Below, piece by piece: positions 53,700 to 64,000 of a DNA stretch of 64,000 bases. Positions within the stretch are counted from its first letter, which is position 1. Each line of letters starts with the position of its first letter. The notes below the pieces were generated by a model. The model ran no database searches. It was not told where the DNA came from and worked only from the letters and a program-made list of their open reading frames with translations. The position numbers were made by a program, and so were the translations under genes. Source of the stretch: Hyphomicrobiaceae bacterium (GTDB taxonomy: Bacteria > Pseudomonadota > Alphaproteobacteria > Rhizobiales > Hyphomicrobiaceae); NCBI GenBank assembly GCA_020638055.1, contig JACKJH010000004.1, positions 53,501 to 117,500 of the forward strand, read 5' to 3'.

Positions 53700-54764
53700 A
53701 TGCGCCATCGTCTGTCGGACGAATTCTCGAGACTGATTTCGCGATCCAATTTTGGAGCGAACGAAGCTCGGCGCGCATCTGATAATTCCAATCTTGCAAA
53801 AAAGGTTGCGGGATGTTCCGCCGAAGCGGGCGCTTCCTTGGTTGTGGTTGCACAATTGCTGGCAGGTGTTCGTGGCGCGCTTGGCCTGAGCGTACCTGGG
53901 CTTGCCGCGCAGTTGCAGACGTCGGCTGGCGTTATCCAGGCGCTTGAATTGGGTCGATTGGAAAGCCTTCCTCCTTGGCCGGAGACGCGTCGTCTTGTTG
54001 ATGCTTGGCTGGCGTTGGCGGGGCTTGATCCGCGCCCTGCGCTCGCGGGCCTCGACCAGGCATATGAGACGGTGGGCGGGGCGATGCCGGTTTCGCTCCG
54101 GGCGACCGCAGCCATAGCAGCGCCTGAGCCTTCATCTTCGCCGAAATCCGGTCTGGGCAAACTGGCTGGTGGCGTTGTTGGTCGGGGCCAGCAAAGGCAG
54201 CGAGACGTCGCGGAGGTTCGCACCAACTCGACGGGCCGCCATAGTCTAGAGCGCATTCCGATCCAAAGGAATAGGATCAGCGCTCTAGGTTTTTGGTTTG
54301 GTCGCATTTTCTGCGACGAACCGGCGTCCACTTCGTCGGAAAATGCTCTAGGGCCTGCCAAGCAGTCAGCGCATGTCATGGCGGCCCAGGAGCGGCGGAC
54401 GGGCGGGATCACTGCGCCAATTGATGGAGCTGAAACGCGCAGGACTGGGGGAGTTCTGCGGCGGTTAATGTCAGTGCGCAAGCCTTTATTCAGCCTGTCT
54501 GTCGGATTACCACCAGCCTGGCCGGCGCGGACTTTGGCGCTGATTTTGATACTGGCCGTTTTGGGTACGACAGCTTCGCAAACGCAAGTGATCGCGGGTG
54601 CCGTGGCCAAGCTGCCTGTGCCGGCTGAACGTGCTTTCCGGTCGTTAACAGATTTCTTTGCCATGCGATTTGCACCCGTCCGCGATGGGCATCGCTGGAT
54701 CGACGTGTCTGATCCGCGTTCCCGGCGCGGCGATAAATTGCGGATCGGACAACATTCAGATTAG
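53700..54764 (+). CDS. HTH and membrane protein interrupted in frame by a repeat
   Basis: A 354-residue protein between ptsP and prfA, where rhizobia keep a RodZ-like HTH gene. Residues 55-125 form a Xre-like HTH (LSVPGLAAQLQTSAGVIQALELGRLESLPPWPETRRLVDAWL), and a single membrane segment lies near 280-300 (TLALILILAVLGTTASQ). Residues about 183-217 (LERIPIQRNRISALGFWFGR then IFCDEPASTSSENAL) are encoded by a family C repeat that keeps the frame. It is likely anchored in the inner membrane with the HTH in the cytoplasm. No clear ribosome site marks ATG 53700. A 405-residue frame on the other strand is a shadow. Confidence 0.75.
   Translation: MRHRLSDEFSRLISRSNFGANEARRASDNSNLAKKVAGCSAEAGASLVVVAQLLAGVRGALGLSVPGLAAQLQTSAGVIQALELGRLESLPPWPETRRLVDAWLALAGLDPRPALAGLDQAYETVGGAMPVSLRATAAIAAPEPSSSPKSGLGKLAGGVVGRGQQRQRDVAEVRTNSTGRHSLERIPIQRNRISALGFWFGRIFCDEPASTSSENALGPAKQSAHVMAAQERRTGGITAPIDGAETRRTGGVLRRLMSVRKPLFSLSVGLPPAWPARTLALILILAVLGTTASQTQVIAGAVAKLPVPAERAFRSLTDFFAMRFAPVRDGHRWIDVSDPRSRRGDKLRIGQHSD
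54246..54351 (+). repeat. Palindromic repeat family C, copy 7, inside a coding region
   Basis: CTAG 54246-54249 and CTAG 54348-54351 bound both hairpins. If one CTAG is a duplicated target, the net insertion is 102 bp (34 codons), and the host frame is kept with no stop. It separates the HTH from the membrane segment. Confidence 0.92.
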
Positions 54765-54872
54765 ATGCGCGCCCGACAACCAGTGCATTGCAATCGCGTT
54801 GTGTGCTGGGTTAGTTCGTGGGAACCAATGCCACACGGCCAGTTCCTTTACGGCCCAAGGGTCCCCAATCGC

Positions 54873-55961
54873 ATGAGCAAAATTCCAACTGAAAAACTGG
54901 ACCGCCTGGTCGAGCGCTGGGAAGCGATACAGCATGAGCTGAACGCTGGACCTGGCCAGGATGTGTTTACCCGGCTGACAAAGGAGTTTGCCAGTCTCGA
55001 TCCGGTCGTCGCGACCTATCGTGAATACACCGGCCTGGTTGATGAGATCGCGGGCCTGGAGGCCATGCGCGATGATCCCGCCACAGAGCGCGAAATGGCA
55101 ATGATGGCCGAGGATGAGCTTGAGCGGCTCGAGCAAGAGCTTGGCGAGGTAACCGACCGGCTGCAGATCCAGCTATTGCCCAAAGATGCGGCGGACGACG
55201 GCGATGCCATTCTGGAAATTCGTGCCGGCACAGGCGGTGATGAAGCCGCTCTTTTCGCCGCCGATCTTTTTCGCATGTATACCCGGTATGCGGAGACCCA
55301 CGGGTGGCGTATCGAAGTCATCAGTGTTTCGGAGAACGATCTTGGTGGTTACAAGGAACTTGTTGCCTCCATACGTGGTGAGGGGGTGTTTGCGCGGCTG
55401 AAATTCGAATCCGGCGTGCATCGTGTGCAACGTGTTCCCGAGACCGAGGCTGGCGGGCGCATTCACACATCAGCAGCAACGGTTGCGGTCCTGCCTGAGG
55501 CAGAAGACGTCGACATCGAAGTCAGGCCGGAAGACATCCGGATCGATACGATGCGCGCATCAGGCGCCGGCGGACAGCATGTCAACCGGACGGATTCGGC
55601 TGTACGCATTACCCACCTGCCGACCGGAATTATCGTCGTGTCAGCCGAAAAATCGCAGCATCAGAACCGTAAACTGGCGATGCAGGTGTTGAAATCACGC
55701 CTTTACGATATGGAGAGAGCGCGCGCTGACACTGAACGTTCGCAAGAGCGCCGCTCACAGGTTGGCTCCGGTGATCGCTCGCAACGCATTCGCACATACA
55801 ACTTTCCCCAGGGCCGGGTTACCGATCACCGGATCAATCTCACATTGCACAAACTGGATGCTATCCTGGCGGGGGCTGCGCTTGACGAATTGATTGATGC
55901 GCTCATTACAGACCATCAGGCGCAGCAACTGTCGGATATGGAAAGCCATGCCACGATCTGA
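54873..55961 (+). CDS. prfA: Peptide chain release factor 1
   Basis: A 362-residue RF1 that ends translation at UAA and UAG. MSKIPTEKLDRLVERWEAIQHEL is the usual N-terminus; the GGQ loop SGAGGQHVNRTDSAVRITHLPTG near 235 is intact, and SQERRSQVGSGDRSQRIRTYNFPQGRVTDHRI is the conserved C-terminal stretch. The frame is open to 54765, but ATG 54873 gives standard length. It overlaps prmC, whose product methylates the GGQ glutamine. Confidence 0.97.
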   Translation: MSKIPTEKLDRLVERWEAIQHELNAGPGQDVFTRLTKEFASLDPVVATYREYTGLVDEIAGLEAMRDDPATEREMAMMAEDELERLEQELGEVTDRLQIQLLPKDAADDGDAILEIRAGTGGDEAALFAADLFRMYTRYAETHGWRIEVISVSENDLGGYKELVASIRGEGVFARLKFESGVHRVQRVPETEAGGRIHTSAATVAVLPEAEDVDIEVRPEDIRIDTMRASGAGGQHVNRTDSAVRITHLPTGIIVVSAEKSQHQNRKLAMQVLKSRLYDMERARADTERSQERRSQVGSGDRSQRIRTYNFPQGRVTDHRINLTLHKLDAILAGAALDELIDALITDHQAQQLSDMESHATI

Positions 55962-56919
55962 GCGGGATTTTGTGGCCGCGCGCCTTAAGCCAAACGCTGA
56001 CACCGGACAGGGCGATGCGCGATCTGATTTTGCCGGGTTTGCCACTATCGCCGAAGCCGTGAGGGAGGCCACCGAAGTCCTAAGGACTGCGGGTCTGGAT
56101 GAACCGCTTCTTGAGGCACGCTGGCTGGTGGCTTCCGTGGCGGGTTTGAGTTCGTTGGATCTTTTGACGAAGGCGACGGCAAGCCTTGGTGCTGCGCGTG
56201 TGGAGCGCATAGAAGAGTGCGTGCGCCGGCGCGCAGCGCGCGAGCCTTTGTCGCGCATACTCGGCATCCGGGAATTCTACGGCCGTGATTTTGAGCTTTC
56301 TGGTGGAACGCTTGATCCTCGTCCCGATACCGAGGTTTTGGTCGAATTTGTATTGCGAACCCTTGCGCAGGAGACGACTTCTGGGCGGAGGGTCAATATT
56401 CTGGACATTGGCACGGGGACGGGCGCGATCCTCATAACGCTTCTGGCAGAATATCCCAGGGCGGAAGGGCTGGGCATTGACGTCAGCGGTGATGCTGTCG
56501 CGACCGCCTTGAAAAATGCCCAGGTGCACGATGTGGCGGGGCGGGCCCAATTCCAAACAAGAGATATCCGAGAGGGGTTGGGGCCCGAAGAATGCTTCGA
56601 TTTTATCGTTTCCAATCCGCCTTACATCGCCCGTGGCGACATTGCGGGACTGGAGCCGGAGGTGCGGTGTCACGACCCCGTTGCAGCGCTGGAAGGCGGG
56701 GTGGATGGTCTTGATTTTTATAGAATTTTCGTAGGTTTGGTGGGCAGGATCAGGCCGCAGGGCTGGTTGGTCGTGGAAGTGGGAGCTGGGCAGGCGGAAG
56801 ACGTTATCGGAGTGTTGCTGGCTGCGGCTCCCAACGCGAAGCTACAAACGGCCAACGATCTATCCGGACATACCCGGGTTGTGGCGATCCAGCCACAATC
56901 CACGTTCATGGGCGAATAA
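55948..56919 (+). CDS. prmC: Release factor glutamine methyltransferase
   Basis: A 323-residue SAM enzyme that methylates the Gln of GGQ in RF1 and RF2. The helical N-domain has LLEARWLVASVAGLSSLDLL, PLSRILGIREFYGRDFELSGGTLDPRPDTEVLVEFVL is typical, motif I is ILDIGTGTGAILITLLAEYP and the catalytic NPPY sits in FIVSNPPYIARGDI. ATG 55948 has GGAAAG in front and overlaps prfA by 14 bases, so the two are coupled. N-terminus has a short extra tail. Confidence 0.96.
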   Translation: MPRSERDFVAARLKPNADTGQGDARSDFAGFATIAEAVREATEVLRTAGLDEPLLEARWLVASVAGLSSLDLLTKATASLGAARVERIEECVRRRAAREPLSRILGIREFYGRDFELSGGTLDPRPDTEVLVEFVLRTLAQETTSGRRVNILDIGTGTGAILITLLAEYPRAEGLGIDVSGDAVATALKNAQVHDVAGRAQFQTRDIREGLGPEECFDFIVSNPPYIARGDIAGLEPEVRCHDPVAALEGGVDGLDFYRIFVGLVGRIRPQGWLVVEVGAGQAEDVIGVLLAAAPNAKLQTANDLSGHTRVVAIQPQSTFMGE

Positions 56920-57479
56920 GGCTTGGAAATGCAGACACGACAAACTATAGTCATCACAGGCGAATGAGCATTGCGCGGTAAGCAGACGGTTGCAGCTTTC
57001 GCTGGCCCACCCTCCCGCGCGTGTTTTTAGACTGCTGTATGTCGTGCTAGACTAACCGTTCCTGGTGAAATAGCTGATGTGGCGCCGGTTCCTTAGCGGC
57101 GGCCACCACGGTCAAGCGCCTCTCTCCGATCGGATGCCAGACGCTGGTGGAGCGCGATAAAGGACTAAAGAATTAGCGCGGACCCTGGAGATTTGGGCTG
57201 CCGCGCGGGCAACTGAGTGAGGTTGCCTCGGCGTGGTGCCAAACGCCTACCGGGAGAACGAGACAAGTTGGCCAGACCGCTTTGTGGTCTTGAAGTTCGG
57301 CTGCTGCGCTTTCGGCCTATTGGCCTGTGGTGCAAGCCGATCGCAATGGACTGAATGCAAGCTGGCTGGTGACGCAAAACTTTTCGGAAGCCTGAGTTTC
57401 TGTCATGGCGCAAAGCGCTGCGGTTGAAATAGTGGCAATACTTCAACGTTTGTAGGATCGTGATCGAGAACGGGAGCCT
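56920..57479 (+). other. Long intergenic leader before the DUF4167 gene
   Basis: A 560-base gap with several short inverted repeats (for example GCCGGTTCC and CTTAGCGGCGGCC near 57085-57100) but no coding sequence, tRNA or named repeat that I can support. TTGAAATAGTGGCAATACTTC near 57423-57443 could hold a promoter. A long leader or small RNA is possible. Confidence 0.3.
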
Positions 57480-58178
57480 ATGAGGCAGGGACAACAGAAC
57501 CGCCGTGGCCGCGGACGTAATCGCAAGAGCCAAAATCCGCTGACACGCAGCTTCGAAAGCAATGGCCCGGATGTGAAAATCCGTGGTACGCCAGCGCACA
57601 TTGCTGAAAAATATATTTCACTCGCGCGGGACGCACATACGACCGGCGATCCGGTGCTGGCGGAAAGCTATTTACAACATGCAGAGCATTACAATCGGAT
57701 CATAATGGCCTTCCGCGAGCAGCAGATTCAGCAAGGCGGTGGCGATCCAAATCAGATGCGGCGTCAGCAAAGCATGGCCGACATAGGCGATGGCGATGGC
57801 GATGACGTGGGCGACGATGGCGACGATGAAGGTCTGGGTGAAGCGGTGATGGGGACGAATGAGCCTCAGCCGACAATCCAAAGCTATGAGAACCAGCCTC
57901 GCCGCAACAATAATCGCGACCGTCACCATGCTGGAAACCGCAACAACAACGGTGAGCATCGTCAAGGGCCAAGCGAGGCCAGGGGCGAGCGTTCGGGTTC
58001 CGATCAGCCACCGCGTCAGCAGCGTGACCGACGCAATAACAACCGGCGCGATTTTGGAAACGCGGGTGATGAGCAGCCGGAATTCCTGCGGCGTCCTGTG
58101 CGGCGCACGCGTCGGCCGCGTCCGGATGCTGAGGGCAGTGGGGAAACTGCTGCCGCTGCGTCGGAAGACGCCGAGTAA
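57480..58178 (+). CDS. DUF4167 domain protein
   Basis: A 232-residue basic protein. Residues 1-85 are the DUF4167 domain: MRQGQQNRRGRGRNRKSQNP, LTRSFESNGPDVKIRGTPAHIAEKYISLARDA, and LQHAEHYNRIIMAFREQ. The rest is low complexity, Asp/Gly-rich near 105-130 and Arg/Asn-rich after (RRNNNRDRHHAGNRNNN), ending with an acidic tail. DUF4167 proteins are typical of Hyphomicrobiales and thought to bind RNA; function is not known. It follows prfA-prmC as in other members of the order, and is followed by two family C repeats. Confidence 0.9.
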   Translation: MRQGQQNRRGRGRNRKSQNPLTRSFESNGPDVKIRGTPAHIAEKYISLARDAHTTGDPVLAESYLQHAEHYNRIIMAFREQQIQQGGGDPNQMRRQQSMADIGDGDGDDVGDDGDDEGLGEAVMGTNEPQPTIQSYENQPRRNNNRDRHHAGNRNNNGEHRQGPSEARGERSGSDQPPRQQRDRRNNNRRDFGNAGDEQPEFLRRPVRRTRRPRPDAEGSGETAAAASEDAE

Positions 58179-58197
58179 TTCCTGATGCGCAGTGCAT

Positions 58198-58302
58198 CTA
58201 TAGTGCATTCCGATCCGATGGAATCGGATCGGCGCTCTAGCTTTTTGTTTTGTAGCATTTTCTTCGACGAACCGGCGTCCACTTCGTCGGAAAATGCCCT
58301 AG
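58198..58302 (+). repeat. Palindromic repeat family C, copy 8
   Basis: Begins CTATAG and has GATCCGAT/ATCGGATC, the linker and GCATTTTC/GAAAATGC. It ends in a CTAG (58299-58302) that is also the first CTAG of the next copy. Confidence 0.9.
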
Positions 58303-58403
58303 AGCGCATTCCGATCCGATGGATTCGGATCGGCGCTCTAGTTTCTTGTTTGGTCGCATTTTCTGCGAAGAACCGGTGGCCACTTCGTCGGAAAATGCTC
58401 CAG
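58299..58403 (+). repeat. Palindromic repeat family C, copy 9, tandem
   Basis: Head to tail with copy 8, sharing one CTAG. Both hairpins are intact (AGAGCGC/GCGCTCT, GCATTTTC/GAAAATGC). It ends seven bases before the stop codon of the MOSC gene. Confidence 0.9.
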
Positions 58404-58409
58404 GCTGTT

Positions 58410-59186
58410 TCAGCTTTCCGGTAGCTCTACATGGTCGCCGGGGCGGATCGTTGCTGGTGTCAGCACTCGCGCGTAAATTCCGAAATCACGGTGCCCCACT
58501 GTTTGCTGGAGAAGTTCTGGGATCGACATATCGCGTTGGCCGGTGCTGGGATCGACGTTGGTTGCCGCGCAGCGCTGGGTGCGTGCGAAGGCCTGTAATT
58601 TGACGCCAGCAATCGTGATTGTCTTTTCGAGGAGATCGAGTTCGCGCCAGGGCGCTATTCCATCGACAACAATGTTGGGCCGGAAGCGGATCGGATCGAT
58701 TTCACGTCCAAGTTCGCTTTCGAGAGTGCGGATGCTTGCGTGGTTGACGATATGGACGCATTTGTCTGGAACGTCTGAAAAACTGTGTCCTTTTGCAGAT
58801 ACGATGCGAGGGGCATTGCTGATTTCGGATCCCATGTAGCGCGACAAGAAAGTTTCGATCTCTGCGCGCCCTTCGGCTGTTGAAAGCTGGCCTTCCGCAA
58901 CTACAGTGCCGTTGTGTCTTAGCGTCAGAGTATCGCTTGTGTCGATAAAACGCGTTTCAAGCGCGGCCAGTCGCTCATCGCGCATCAGCATGAGAAAATT
59001 GACTTTCGGTAGATGACGGGGTGTGTGCGGGTCGAATTTGCCTGGATGCCTCTCTATGGCATACACGCGGTCACCCTGGATCGTGGCGCCTGGGGACAAA
59101 TCAACAATGTCCAATTGCTCAGGCGACAAGCCTTTTACTGGATAGCGGTAGAGCGCTGCAACGTGCGGCTCATTTGACGTGATCAT
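58410..59186 (-). CDS. MOSC domain protein
   Basis: A 258-residue protein of the MOSC group (molybdenum cofactor sulfurase C-terminal domain). The N-terminal MOSC_N beta barrel begins VAALYRYPVKGLSPEQLDIVDLSPGATIQGDRVYAI; the MOSC part has IDPIRFRPNIVVDG and the conserved Cys in FARTQRCAATNVDPSTGQRD. Relatives bind molybdenum cofactor and reduce N-hydroxylated compounds (YcbX, mARC). No ferredoxin domain is fused. It stands alone between the DUF4167 gene and clpB. Confidence 0.9.
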   Translation of the reverse strand: MITSNEPHVAALYRYPVKGLSPEQLDIVDLSPGATIQGDRVYAIERHPGKFDPHTPRHLPKVNFLMLMRDERLAALETRFIDTSDTLTLRHNGTVVAEGQLSTAEGRAEIETFLSRYMGSEISNAPRIVSAKGHSFSDVPDKCVHIVNHASIRTLESELGREIDPIRFRPNIVVDGIAPWRELDLLEKTITIAGVKLQAFARTQRCAATNVDPSTGQRDMSIPELLQQTVGHRDFGIYARVLTPATIRPGDHVELPES

Positions 59187-59283
59187 GGCGGGCTCGATTT
59201 TTCGATGCAGGATCTATTTAACAATCATTGACGGTTGGGCAACGGTGAATTGCGCGTATTGCCTGCATAGAACGACAACAGAT

Positions 59284-59310
59284 AGGGCCGGACCTTTGAG
59301 GTCCGGCCCT
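59284..59310 (-). terminator. Hairpin terminator after clpB
   Basis: AGGGCCGGACCT and AGGTCCGGCCCT pair perfectly over 12 bp with the loop TTG. It lies 57 bases beyond the clpB stop; the U-tract is poor on either strand. Confidence 0.65.
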
Positions 59311-59366
59311 TCATCGTTGTGGCTGTATATCACGGTTGGGCGTTGCGCCGCTACCAGCGGTGGCCA

Positions 59367-61973
<2,607 letters not shown>

Positions 61974-62374
61974 GGCAAACCCTTCTTGCGGCACGCCCAG
62001 CGGGTCCGTTCGGCACCCGTGTACGCCCAAGTTTGTACAAATCATGCTGCGGCCGGCAACCCTGACGGCGTTTCCTTAACCGAAGCTTCGAATTGCCATA
62101 TGGGTATTGTTTGGTGTGGCGGAAAGGGGGCGCGACACCATTGTGCAACACTTTTTAAAACCCCTGCGCGGAGCGGAATTGAGCGCCGCATTGGTGCGCA
62201 TGCCACTCAGTTGGGGTTCGGACCCTAAACGTAACGCCTGAAACCGGAATGCGGGTGCATCTGGAAGAATGGTTCCATCTAGTGTTCTGACTCACCTAAA
62301 TCGTCGGGTACAGGCGCTTGAGCCTAATTCGTGCATTTTCGGTGATGATGCACGTTTCAATATAAATGAACGGT
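61974..62374. other. Intergenic region before clpB with a repeat remnant
   Basis: It should hold the clpB promoter (minus strand). At 62272-62295 AGAATGGTTCCATCTAG joins TGTTCTGACTC: the first part equals the right end of family E copy 2, the second resembles the start of family D. This is a degraded joint of two repeat families. Confidence 0.5.
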
Positions 62375-62409
62375 ATAAAATAACAGGGACGATCCGAAGA
62401 CCGTCCCTG
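62375..62409 (-). terminator. Terminator of the Met-rich protein gene
   Basis: CAGGGACG and CGTCCCTG (62384-62391, 62402-62409) form an 8-bp stem; on the minus strand TTATTTTATACC follows. It lies about 52 bases past the stop. Confidence 0.75.
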
Positions 62410-62460
62410 CCCAAGTCAATCAGTCGAACGTGTTTTCATTGACGAGATTTTGAGACGCTA

Positions 62461-63141
62461 TCAGAGCGCAAACACGTCGACGATCAGCCATGTATCGGGA
62501 TCGATAATCACGATCGAGTCACCGACAACGATATAGCGGTAATAACGGTATTCTGGAACGATAACCACGATGTCATCAGGGACAGCGTAGAGTTCTACCG
62601 TCCGCGGCACACCAACGCCGATGTTCAAGTCGATATCGATGTCAGTGCGAGCTCTTTTCTTATGCTTGCTAAAGCGGGTGACGACCTTCGATCTTTCTTC
62701 CTTCGGCATCTCGGACGTGCGCTTGAAGTTCTTCTTCTTCGCGTCGTCGCCCGCCATGCCGTCCATGCCCGCCATGCCCTTCATTCCGGCCATGCCTTCC
62801 ATGCCGTCCATGCCCGCCATGCCCTTCATTCCGGCCATGCCTTCCATGCCGTCCATGCCCGACATGCCCTTCATTCCGGCCATGCCATCCATGCCGTCCA
62901 TGCCCGACATGCCTTTCATTCCGGCCATGCCATCCATGCCGTCCATGCCCGACATGCCTTTCATTCCGGCCATGCCTTCCATGCCGTCCATACCCGACAT
63001 GCCTTTCATACCGGCCATGCCTGACATGCCTTTCATTCCAGACATGCCACCCATGCCACCCATGCCATCCTGCGCAGAGGCGTTAGTAGCGGCAAAGGCC
63101 AGCGCTACAATGCCTGCGCTTGCAATTAGAATCCTTTTCAT
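62461..63141 (-). CDS. Exported Met-rich repeat protein with DUF1236-like C-terminus
   Basis: A 226-residue protein. Signal peptide MKRILIASAGIVALAFAATN ends at ASAQ. Residues about 25-135 are a methionine repeat of 15 residues, MAGMKGMSGMDGMDG, in roughly six to seven units (45-bp period at DNA level) with Glu/Asp and Ser/Ala exchanges. A basic linker (KKKNFKRTSEMPKEERSK) leads to a C-terminal domain, PRTVELYAVPDDIVVIVPEYRYYRYIVVGDSIVIIDPDTW, that resembles DUF1236. Met-rich repeats often bind Cu(I) or Ag(I), but no His or Cys is present, so this is only a suggestion. A clear terminator follows. A Pro/Met frame on the other strand is a shadow. Confidence 0.85.
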   Translation of the reverse strand: MKRILIASAGIVALAFAATNASAQDGMGGMGGMSGMKGMSGMAGMKGMSGMDGMEGMAGMKGMSGMDGMDGMAGMKGMSGMDGMDGMAGMKGMSGMDGMEGMAGMKGMAGMDGMEGMAGMKGMAGMDGMAGDDAKKKNFKRTSEMPKEERSKVVTRFSKHKKRARTDIDIDLNIGVGVPRTVELYAVPDDIVVIVPEYRYYRYIVVGDSIVIIDPDTWLIVDVFAL

Positions 63142-63390
63142 TTGCGAGTACTCCATGCGTTTCCAATGGCGGCCCGACGAGGCTGCTCGTTCGAAACTCC
63201 GGAGTGCTACAACCGTTCCAATTGCGGATTTATATGAACCTGCACTGTCTGGGATTTTCCTGGATTTATATTGTGTTATTCACTGTCTGCCTGGGATTGA
63301 ATTTATCGGTTCATTTTTTGACCCAGAAAATTAATTCGGTATAAAAGTGAACTTAAGTATCCGAGTGGGAACGCATCCAAAACGCATATA

Positions 63391-63489
63391 GAGAGCTTTT
63401 CGGTCCGATGGAATCGGATCAGCGCTCTAACTTTTTGTTTGGTTGCATTTTCTTCGACGAACCGGCGTCCACTTCGTCGGAAAATCTAG
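63391..63489 (+). repeat. Palindromic repeat family C, copy 10
   Basis: Both hairpins are present; the last bases of hairpin 2 (GAAAAT) run directly into the CTAG that starts the family D element, so D lies against or inside the end of C. Confidence 0.88.
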
Positions 63490-63630
63490 TGTTCCGACTC
63501 TGACGCTTGGTTCCCTGTCGGACCCCGACGCGTCAGCCCGGAACCCTAGCATTCTCATTGTTTGTGTTCTGGATTCACGATCGTTTGACGACCTTCGCCC
63601 GGGAATCAAACGTTCGATCCAGAACACTAG
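63486..63630 (+). repeat. Palindromic repeat family D, copy 2
   Basis: 145 bp, near-identical to 8599-8743. Here the ends match as CTAGTGTTC and GAACACTAG, and GTTCTGGAT/ATCCAGAAC is fully paired, so this copy is better preserved. With family C it explains the second half of the 562-base gap 63142-63703. Confidence 0.9.
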
Positions 63631-63703
63631 CTTCCAACGAAAATTGAAATGGAAGCAAAAGGCCACAAGCAAATACGCTTTATTGAGTAGCGATTGTGTC
63701 AGG

Positions 63704-64000
63704 CTACTTCTGGGCGGTTTGGAGGGGCGCGCGGCGCATCAATTCCTCAATGTGGGCTCTTTCCCGCTGGAATTGCGCAAGATCTTTCGCCTCAAGCTGG
63801 CGTTCGCGCGGAACCTGAATAGACATCGGATTTACGAATTGCGAATTGACCAGGACTTCGAAGTGGAGGTGGGGCCCTGACGAAAGACCTGTTGTACCGA
63901 TGTAACCGATTACCTGGCCCTGGCGAATCTTGATGCCTTCACGGATACCCTTGCCAATGCGACTCATGTGACCGTAGGCCGTCTGGTATCCGTTGGCATG
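63704..64000 (-). CDS. M23 family peptidase, C-terminal part (cut by window)
   Basis: The frame is open to the right edge. YGHMSRIG, GQVIGYIGTTGLSSGPHLHFEVLVNSQFVNPM is the end of an LytM/M23 zinc peptidase: the HLHFE motif has the last zinc His, and YGHM the preceding conserved His. A 40-residue tail (RQLEAKDLAQFQRERAHIEEL) follows. It would cut peptidoglycan cross-links in the periplasm. The N-terminus and any signal peptide are outside the window. Confidence 0.92.
   Translation of the reverse strand, partial: HANGYQTAYGHMSRIGKGIREGIKIRQGQVIGYIGTTGLSSGPHLHFEVLVNSQFVNPMSIQVPRERQLEAKDLAQFQRERAHIEELMRRAPLQTAQK

Noticed and set aside
53447..54664. A 405-codon open frame on the minus strand opposite the HTH gene and the ptsP end
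   Set aside because: No recognisable motif, Arg/Ser/Pro-rich composition typical of an antisense shadow, and it overlaps two better-supported genes.
62046..62140. Heat-shock (sigma32) promoter for clpB, CCCATAT on the minus strand
   Set aside because: The -10 resembles the consensus only in part and no CTTG -35 is found at the right distance.
62150..62240. tRNA-like GGTTCGGACCC loop
   Set aside because: No acceptor stem, D-arm or anticodon arm can be drawn around it.
62757..63030. Possible CRISPR or regulatory array in the 45-bp repeats
   Set aside because: The repeats are in frame and code for a uniform peptide without spacers.
62621..63334. A Met/Pro-rich plus-strand frame (MPSMPAMP repeats)
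   Set aside because: It is the reverse reading of the 45-bp repeat; the minus frame has the signal peptide, C-terminal domain and terminator.

Overview
The window looks like chromosome from an alphaproteobacterium of the order Hyphomicrobiales (Rhizobiales). The evidence is gene content and order: rplU-rpmA-acetyltransferase-obgE, argH-small lipoprotein-lysA followed by a TIGR02302-type membrane protein, ubiG divergent from lysC, lysC-ptsP, an HTH/membrane gene then prfA-prmC, a DUF4167 protein, and clpB. DUF992, DUF1236, the asnO/ngg osmolyte pair, coiled-coil porins and polyhydroxyalkanoate depolymerases fit the same group. Genus cannot be fixed from the sequence alone; the porin style recalls Hyphomicrobiaceae.

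Layout. 1-5.9 kb: the N-terminal part of an acid-ceramidase-like Ntn hydrolase (open at the left edge), ribosomal proteins L21/L27, ObgE, two acetyltransferases, a divergent DHFR-like protein and a secreted two-repeat protein. 6-11 kb: dapD (lysine/peptidoglycan precursor), small exported proteins (Gly-rich, DUF992), a tautomerase, a lipase-like protein and a TlpA-type thioredoxin. 11-18 kb: argH, LptM-like lipoprotein, a methyltransferase, lysA and the large TIGR02302 protein. 18-22 kb: two HupE-like membrane proteins, an outer-membrane barrel and a frameshifted PHA depolymerase. 22-30 kb: PBP1C and a giant periplasmic alpha-2-macroglobulin, a standard envelope pair. 31-36 kb: an RND efflux pump and its adaptor. 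36-42 kb: intracellular PHA depolymerase and the two enzymes for N-acetylglutaminylglutamine amide. 42-49 kb is the accessory part: a DUF559 gene between direct repeats, tandem porins, a response regulator with a degenerate receiver, an IS481-type element and a detached IS end. 49-64 kb returns to core genes: ubiG, lysC, ptsP, prfA, prmC, DUF4167, MOSC, clpB, a Met-rich repeat protein and the end of an M23 peptidase.

The most unusual feature is the dispersed palindromic repeats. At least five sequence families (here called A to E) recur through the window, mostly 100-270 bp, bounded by CTAG or close variants, and mostly built of two hairpins joined by a short linker. One copy of family B sits inside a copy of family A with the empty site known from a second A copy, so the elements move. 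They also alter genes: one is inserted in frame into an HTH membrane protein, one supplies the start codon of a HupE-like gene, two supply the TAG stop of an upstream gene, and one replaces the C-terminus of a hypothetical gene. Such repeats are known in rhizobia as intergenic mosaic elements; the protein-remodelling role and nested insertion seen here are the strongest lead in the window.

Limits: all calls were made by reading the sequence, without database searches; family names rest on remembered motifs, and repeat borders are good to a few bases.
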